A DNA stretch of 64,000 bases from an uncultured Bacteroidales bacterium (lineage in GTDB: Bacteria > Bacteroidota > Bacteroidia > Bacteroidales > Bacteroidaceae), in the NCBI GenBank assembly GCA_902779845.1, contig CACZCZ010000015.1, forward strand, positions 25,223 through 89,222. The letters are read 5' to 3'. Within the stretch, counting starts at the first letter, position 1. Each line of letters starts with the position of its first letter. The notes under the pieces were generated by a model. It was given only the letters and a program-made list of their open reading frames with translations, was not told the DNA's origin and searched no databases. The position numbers were made by a program, and so were the translations under genes. Positions 60,422-64,000 of this stretch are shown in pieces.

Positions 60422-61678
60422 ATGAGCTGGACTTTGATTATATGGATTGTCATCTTGTTGGTCGCATACGCCTTCAGAGATTTCCTGATACAGGCAGCGG
60501 TGTTCATAGGCATGTTTATGGCCGGTGGCGCTCTTCTCTTTTGGCTCTTCGGCGGAGATGCCGAAACGGGTGCCACGATAGGCTTTTGGATTGCGATGTT
60601 CGTGGGGGTACGCGTGGTGCTGGAGTCTTTGGGCGCAGAGTGGTCCACGACGTTTGAATATGCCTATTATCTATTTTCGTTTCCCATCTGGTTCCTGAAC
60701 CGCTTGCAGCATATCCTGACTGAGCCCTGGCGCTACATCTTCAAATCCAACTGGTTGAGCGAAGATAGTCGTGAGGTGGTCCGTCCGCTGCTCTTCGGTT
60801 TGCAGATTATTCTCTACGTTGTTACGACACCGTTGCGCCTTGTAAACGCGGTGAACTATAACGTCTTTGTCTATGGCATTACAGAACTTTACGACCTGCT
60901 CTTTGAGGTGCTGCAACCCAGTCAGTGGAAAGAGGGTAGGGGCAACTGGTGGAAGTGGCTGTACATGTTCCCGTGGCGCCTGCTGCGCTATCCCATCTTC
61001 GACGGCGCTTTGGTGTTGGTAGAGGGGATGATATGGACGGTCATCGACATTTTTATTCCTGCCGTTACACTCTATCATGGCACAGACCTTACGGCCGGTC
61101 AGGCGATAGCGCGGAAATTAGGTACGCGATGGACTGATGGCACATTCATGTCCAGCCGTGGCGGTTGGGGCGGTTATGGCGTGTATTTCGGCTCCAGACG
61201 TGCTACGGCCAAGGGATATGCCCACGACTCCTACCGTCTGAGCGATAATAATCCGGTGATGATTGTATGCCGCGTATCGTTGGGCACGATACTGAACTAT
61301 TCCCTGGCGCCCGACTATGTCTATCTCAATACGGGACAATTCGGAAATACTGCGGAGCTGAACAAATATGCAGGCAAGCACGGCTATACCACCGGCGAGT
61401 GGTGGAACGCACGTGCGGGCTATTGGGAGTTCTGTCTGTTCGATTGGCAGAACCGCTACAACCACCCCTGGCGCATCCGGCCCATCTATGTGTTCAATTT
61501 CCGCACCGGTCGCGCCCAGCATATCGAGAGCGGCCTACGCCACTGGCTGTTCTCGAAGGTCGTATATGACGAAATCTTCAAGAACGGATGGTTCGCCGCC
61601 CTCCTGATCTTTGCTGTAATGGTGGTCATCTGGTTCATCTTCTACGGTTATGACCTCCTGTGGCATTACTTCCTTTAG
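60422..61678 (+). CDS. Membrane protein with PARP-like ADP-ribosyltransferase signature
   Basis: 418 residues. Hydrophobic segments at about residues 4-22, 24-44, 50-70 and 388-408 anchor it. Between them, residues ~215-350 carry the ART pattern: YHGT (His219), GYGVYFGS (Tyr255), KGYAHDS (Tyr266) and YWEFCLFDW (Glu336). The Tyr-Tyr distance of 11 equals that of human PARP1 (Tyr896, Tyr907), and the GxYF...Y, and E-hydrophobic-D/aromatic-then-IYVFNF layout also match. So it may transfer ADP-ribose from NAD on one side of the membrane. The reading is by pattern only; other ART-like folds such as inactive PARP relatives or AbiEii-type toxins are possible. It is 21 nt upstream of a CxxC lipoprotein gene. 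Confidence 0.55.
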   Translation: MSWTLIIWIVILLVAYAFRDFLIQAAVFIGMFMAGGALLFWLFGGDAETGATIGFWIAMFVGVRVVLESLGAEWSTTFEYAYYLFSFPIWFLNRLQHILTEPWRYIFKSNWLSEDSREVVRPLLFGLQIILYVVTTPLRLVNAVNYNVFVYGITELYDLLFEVLQPSQWKEGRGNWWKWLYMFPWRLLRYPIFDGALVLVEGMIWTVIDIFIPAVTLYHGTDLTAGQAIARKLGTRWTDGTFMSSRGGWGGYGVYFGSRRATAKGYAHDSYRLSDNNPVMIVCRVSLGTILNYSLAPDYVYLNTGQFGNTAELNKYAGKHGYTTGEWWNARAGYWEFCLFDWQNRYNHPWRIRPIYVFNFRTGRAQHIESGLRHWLFSKVVYDEIFKNGWFAALLIFAVMVVIWFIFYGYDLLWHYFL

Positions 61679-61699
61679 TAGATTTATAATAGAAAAGGT

Positions 61700-62050
61700 A
61701 TGAAAAGAATAGATTACACACTCGTTATTGCCTCCTTGCTAACATGCTTTTGTGTGTCCTGCAATACACCTCTGCAGAATGTAGATTGGTCCCCCGAGGC
61801 GTATCAGCGGGACAAGGAATTCTTTACCGACGTGAATAATGAGACCATACGCAATCAGCAAGAAAACAGATTCTATGTAGATCCTGAGTGCACGCTCTGT
61901 CACGGTTTGGGACGCGTCGTGAAGAATGTCCCGGTAGAAACAGCCACCCCCGATAAGGTGGTGAAGTGCAAGGAGTGTAAACAGAAATTCAAGCAATCCC
62001 AGGGCCACACCCATGTCCCCTGTCCTCTCTGTCAGCGCCGCTTACTTTGA
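61700..62050 (+). CDS. Small lipoprotein with DnaJ-like CxxC motifs
   Basis: 116 residues. Signal peptide MKRIDYTLVIASLLTCFCVSC with lipobox CVSC (Cys21), a charged stretch, then three CxxC pairs in the last 55 residues: CTLCHGLG (matching the DnaJ zinc-finger CxxCxGxG), CKEC and CPLC, with a histidine between the last two. Probably a zinc-binding or disulfide-carrying periplasmic lipoprotein. It follows the PARP-like gene by 21 nt and probably shares its transcript. No known family assigned. Confidence 0.6.
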   Translation: MKRIDYTLVIASLLTCFCVSCNTPLQNVDWSPEAYQRDKEFFTDVNNETIRNQQENRFYVDPECTLCHGLGRVVKNVPVETATPDKVVKCKECKQKFKQSQGHTHVPCPLCQRRLL

Positions 62051-62264
62051 ATGACACATGGCCCCCTTACTCCCTAGGACTTAGATCAATCATACCCCAG
62101 CCCCTGAAAGCTGGAACTCCATAGGTGCGCTCTTAGATGAAATGATGTAGTACGAGACATAATGATATGTTTATGCCTTCATCTCCAAGATGATTCGCAA
62201 TGCTGTGCGGGGAGATGGAATATGCGAATGAGTATGTAGAACGCTGATAGTTTGGAGTGAGGTA

Positions 62265-63566
62265 TTAGCGTAGAGTCCTGCGCAGCAAGTTGATGGTGGA
62301 GGTGTCGGAGAGGAAGACGGAGTAGAGGCCTTGCTCTTCCTGAGCAGGGTCACCACAGTAGTCGTGGAGGGGCTGCCAGCGGATGGTCGTGGGGCGGGCC
62401 AGTCCACTCCAAGCCCAGAAATTAAGGCCGCATAGGGTAGGGAAGGAATCGGGCAGCTCGAGGATGTGGCGATAGTAGGCATCGCGGGCGTGGGTGGTGG
62501 CGGAGAGGTCGAAGCGGTGACCGTCGCGTGCATAACCGAACTCCTCGATGACCAGGGGCTTCCCAAGGCGCTTGGCGATGTCCAGATGTTCTCGGACATA
62601 CGCATCCGTCAGCGTCAGCACACGCCGCATCAGGGTGGTGTCAGTGCCTGACGAATCCTGCTGCACTTCATCGTGTGTCACCCATCCCCAGTTCATCGGC
62701 CAGATGTGTATGGTGAGATAGTCGATGTCTGGGTTGGCATGTATCTCTTCAAAGCACTCGATGCTGTTCTCACAGCCCACACGGCCCTCGGAACCCACCG
62801 ACACCAGATGCCGGGCATCGATAGCTTTGATGATGGCTGCCGCCTGTGCTATCCACGCCTTGTAGCCTTCCATTGTGGCACTGTCACTGCTGAAGGGACG
62901 TGGCTCGTTAGCGATTTGCCACGCCATGATGGTGGGGTCATCGGCATAGCGCCGTTGGTTGTAGCTGTTGGTGCGACTCACCACAGTCCGCACGTGATTG
63001 AAGAAGAGCTGCTGTGCACGGGTGTTGGTGGCGAAGCGTGCTGCATAGCTGCAATACTCCTTGTAACCGTCGCGCGTAGGATCAAGGGCAGGACCCTCAC
63101 CGGCCCACTCCAGATACTGCGCAAATCCACCGCTCCACTCCCAAGCATTGTTGAGATACAGCACCGCCTTCATCTTGCGCTCCGACATCTCCTGTAGCAG
63201 CCAGTCGAGACCCGCGAAGAGCGTGTCGTTATAGACTCCCGGTGCCGTTTGCAGCGTTGGCCACACCAGACTCGGCTTCTGCGTGGCCCCTTCTGCGCCC
63301 ACGAGGATGCGCAGGTTGTCGAGTCCCAGCGCATGCAGCGAGTCCAACTCTGCGCTCAGCCGCTCCCTGTTGCCGCCCTGTCCCTCTGAGCCCAGGATAG
63401 CACCGTACCAGAAGTTCGTGCCCACGTAGCGGTAGGGCTCCCCATTGCAGTAGAACTGCCCGTCACGTGCGGTGACGAAGTCCTCGCCGTTGTCAGTCGC
63501 ATTGCAGGCTGTCATCAGCAAACACATGCCGATGACTAAGACGATCTTCATTTCCAGCTTTTGCAT
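62265..63566 (-). CDS. GH5-type mannanase-like glycoside hydrolase, lipoprotein
   Basis: 433 residues (or 428 from the ATG at 63551, which better fits a signal peptide MKIVLVIGMCLLMTAC). The lipobox MTAC suggests surface attachment. GH5_7 features: FYCNGEPYRYVGTNFWYGAILG, LDNLRILVGAEG, the acid/base Glu in MAWQIANEPRPF and the nucleophile in KPLVIEEFGYARDGHR. The likely substrate is beta-mannan. Single gene whose upstream region has three phased direct repeats. Confidence 0.88.
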   Translation of the reverse strand: MQKLEMKIVLVIGMCLLMTACNATDNGEDFVTARDGQFYCNGEPYRYVGTNFWYGAILGSEGQGGNRERLSAELDSLHALGLDNLRILVGAEGATQKPSLVWPTLQTAPGVYNDTLFAGLDWLLQEMSERKMKAVLYLNNAWEWSGGFAQYLEWAGEGPALDPTRDGYKEYCSYAARFATNTRAQQLFFNHVRTVVSRTNSYNQRRYADDPTIMAWQIANEPRPFSSDSATMEGYKAWIAQAAAIIKAIDARHLVSVGSEGRVGCENSIECFEEIHANPDIDYLTIHIWPMNWGWVTHDEVQQDSSGTDTTLMRRVLTLTDAYVREHLDIAKRLGKPLVIEEFGYARDGHRFDLSATTHARDAYYRHILELPDSFPTLCGLNFWAWSGLARPTTIRWQPLHDYCGDPAQEEQGLYSVFLSDTSTINLLRRTLR

Positions 63567-63603
63567 AACCTTCCAGCGTTTTTTATTGTTCTCATTTCTG
63601 CGG

Positions 63604-63611
63604 CAAAGATA
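63604..63611 (-). promoter_or_regulatory. -7 element of the GH5 gene
   Basis: Minus strand TATCTTTG, 37 nt before the start. The -33 region is covered by the first of the direct repeats, as expected for a regulated promoter. Confidence 0.5.
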
Positions 63612-63616
63612 GTTGC

Positions 63617-63695
63617 AAAATCACATTTTCGGACACATTCCTGTCCATAAAATCACATTTCCGGATAGATTTCTGTGAAAAAATCACATTTTCGG
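63617..63695. promoter_or_regulatory. Three phased direct repeats upstream of the GH5 gene
   Basis: AAAATCACATTTTCGG or a one-base variant at 63617, 63649 and 63680. Spacings of 32 and 31 bp equal three turns of DNA, so the sites face the same side. The first lies over the -33 region of the minus-strand promoter. Inside the spacing of the first two, GGACA (63631-63635) and TGTCC (63642-63646) form a small inverted repeat. Confidence 0.7.
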
Positions 63696-63825
63696 GCATG
63701 ATATGTGTGGATTCGTGGGTTGCGTGGTGTTGCGGTGGGTGAGACCTACATCCAAAAACTAAAAGCTACGAGCAAGCAGATTGTATCATATAAGGTCGTT
63801 GTATCTATGCAGCCGTCATATATAC

Positions 63826-63866
63826 AAAACGCCAGCAGCTACGACGGTTGTAGCTGCTGGCGTTTT
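63826..63866. terminator. Perfect 17-bp bidirectional terminator
   Basis: 63826-63842 pairs perfectly with 63850-63866, loop GACGGTT. Four T's end the plus-strand stem and four A's precede it, so it works for both strands; it directly follows the minus-strand EF-hand gene. Confidence 0.9.
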
Positions 63867-63873
63867 TAAGTAG

Positions 63874-64000
63874 TTAGTCCTCGAGGGTGCCGTCGAGGAG
63901 GCCGGCGGGTTCGAGGTCGGCATAGTCTAAGAGGGCATCGAAGCAGGGACATTGCTTCTGCCATTCGTCGGGATCGATACGGCCGTTGCCGTCCAGGTCG
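63874..64000 (-). CDS. EF-hand protein, C-terminal fragment (5' end outside window)
   Basis: The last 41 codons of a minus-strand gene that enters from the right edge; the stop is at 63876-63874. The visible part starts with DLDGNGRIDPDEW, a complete EF-hand calcium loop (D, D, N, D and E at positions 1, 3, 5, 9 and 12), followed by QKQCPCFDALLDYADLEPAG and an acidic end. A single visible loop does not tell whether it is a calmodulin-like protein, a dockerin-like module or a secreted surface protein. Confidence 0.75.
   Translation of the reverse strand, partial: DLDGNGRIDPDEWQKQCPCFDALLDYADLEPAGLLDGTLED

Larger units (their letters stand above)
63567..63873. other. 307-nt region upstream of the GH5 gene
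   Basis: No gene. From left to right: the GH5 promoter -7 on the minus strand, the three repeats (63617-63695), an unstructured GT-rich part, and the bidirectional hairpin (63826-63866). Confidence 0.7.

Noticed and set aside
62171-62605. Open frame overlapping the 3' end of the GH5 gene on the same strand
   Set aside because: Out-of-frame shadow of the GH5 gene; Ser/Pro/Thr-rich with no start context.
63874-64000. Dockerin module of a cellulosome
   Set aside because: Only one calcium loop is visible and no cohesin or scaffoldin signs are in the window.

Overview
The window is a 64 kb piece of a Bacteroidota chromosome, most likely from a gut or rumen Prevotellaceae. The signs are promoters of the TTG/TTTG-N19-21-TAnnTTTG type, almost no Shine-Dalgarno sequences, a SusC/SusD outer-membrane pair, an ArgF' type (acyl-ornithine) carbamoyltransferase, zinc-free S14 and L36, and hemicellulose enzymes (GH35, GH67, GH5).

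Layout. (1) 1-16.8 kb: arginine and proline synthesis. It holds argG (3' part), a PspC gene, argC, three envelope genes (two beta-barrels and a PAP2 phosphatase), argD, an XRE-cupin regulator with an acyl-CoA synthetase, proC-proB-proA, a secreted double-length TldD-type protein and argF'. (2) 16.8-20.6 kb: a YjbH-like envelope protein, a B3/B4-domain protein and a GH35 beta-galactosidase. (3) 20.7-39.6 kb: DUF3467, then the str, S10, spc and alpha ribosomal clusters (rpsL to rplQ) with fusA, secY, map, infA and rpoA, closed by a terminator. rpsQ (S17) is broken in this sequence. (4) 39.7-42.9 kb: a glycosyltransferase, RadC, a MIP18-type Fe-S protein and LpxH. (5) 42.9-43.6 kb: a gene-poor stretch with a 22-23 bp repeat array. 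(6) 43.6-56.4 kb: a small ORF and an export/uptake locus: SusC, SusD, DUF4843 lipoprotein, PKD-like lipoprotein, thioredoxin-fold protein, YD-like repeat protein and a large HEIGH metallopeptidase-like protein. (7) 56.4-64 kb: an HD hydrolase, GH67 alpha-glucuronidase, nitroreductase, a small lipoprotein, a histidine phosphatase, a membrane protein with a PARP-like ADP-ribosyltransferase signature followed by a CxxC lipoprotein, a GH5 mannanase-like enzyme and the end of an EF-hand gene.

Two observations stand out. First, several families of short palindromic or tandem repeats have entered genes in frame. Three inverted-repeat elements of about 145-150 bp span the junction between two genes and supply the start codon and the hydrophobic signal-peptide core of the downstream exported protein. 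GC-rich hairpins lie in the signal peptides of two more exported proteins. A 22-bp palindrome occurs three times inside proA, so that the frame is kept while the unit is read in all three frames; its reverse complement recurs at 42.9 kb. Second, the gene at 60422-61678 carries H-Y-Y-E residues spaced much as in PARP catalytic domains, between membrane segments, which would be an unusual membrane-anchored bacterial ADP-ribosyltransferase. All functions are assigned by reading the translated sequence; no database search was run.
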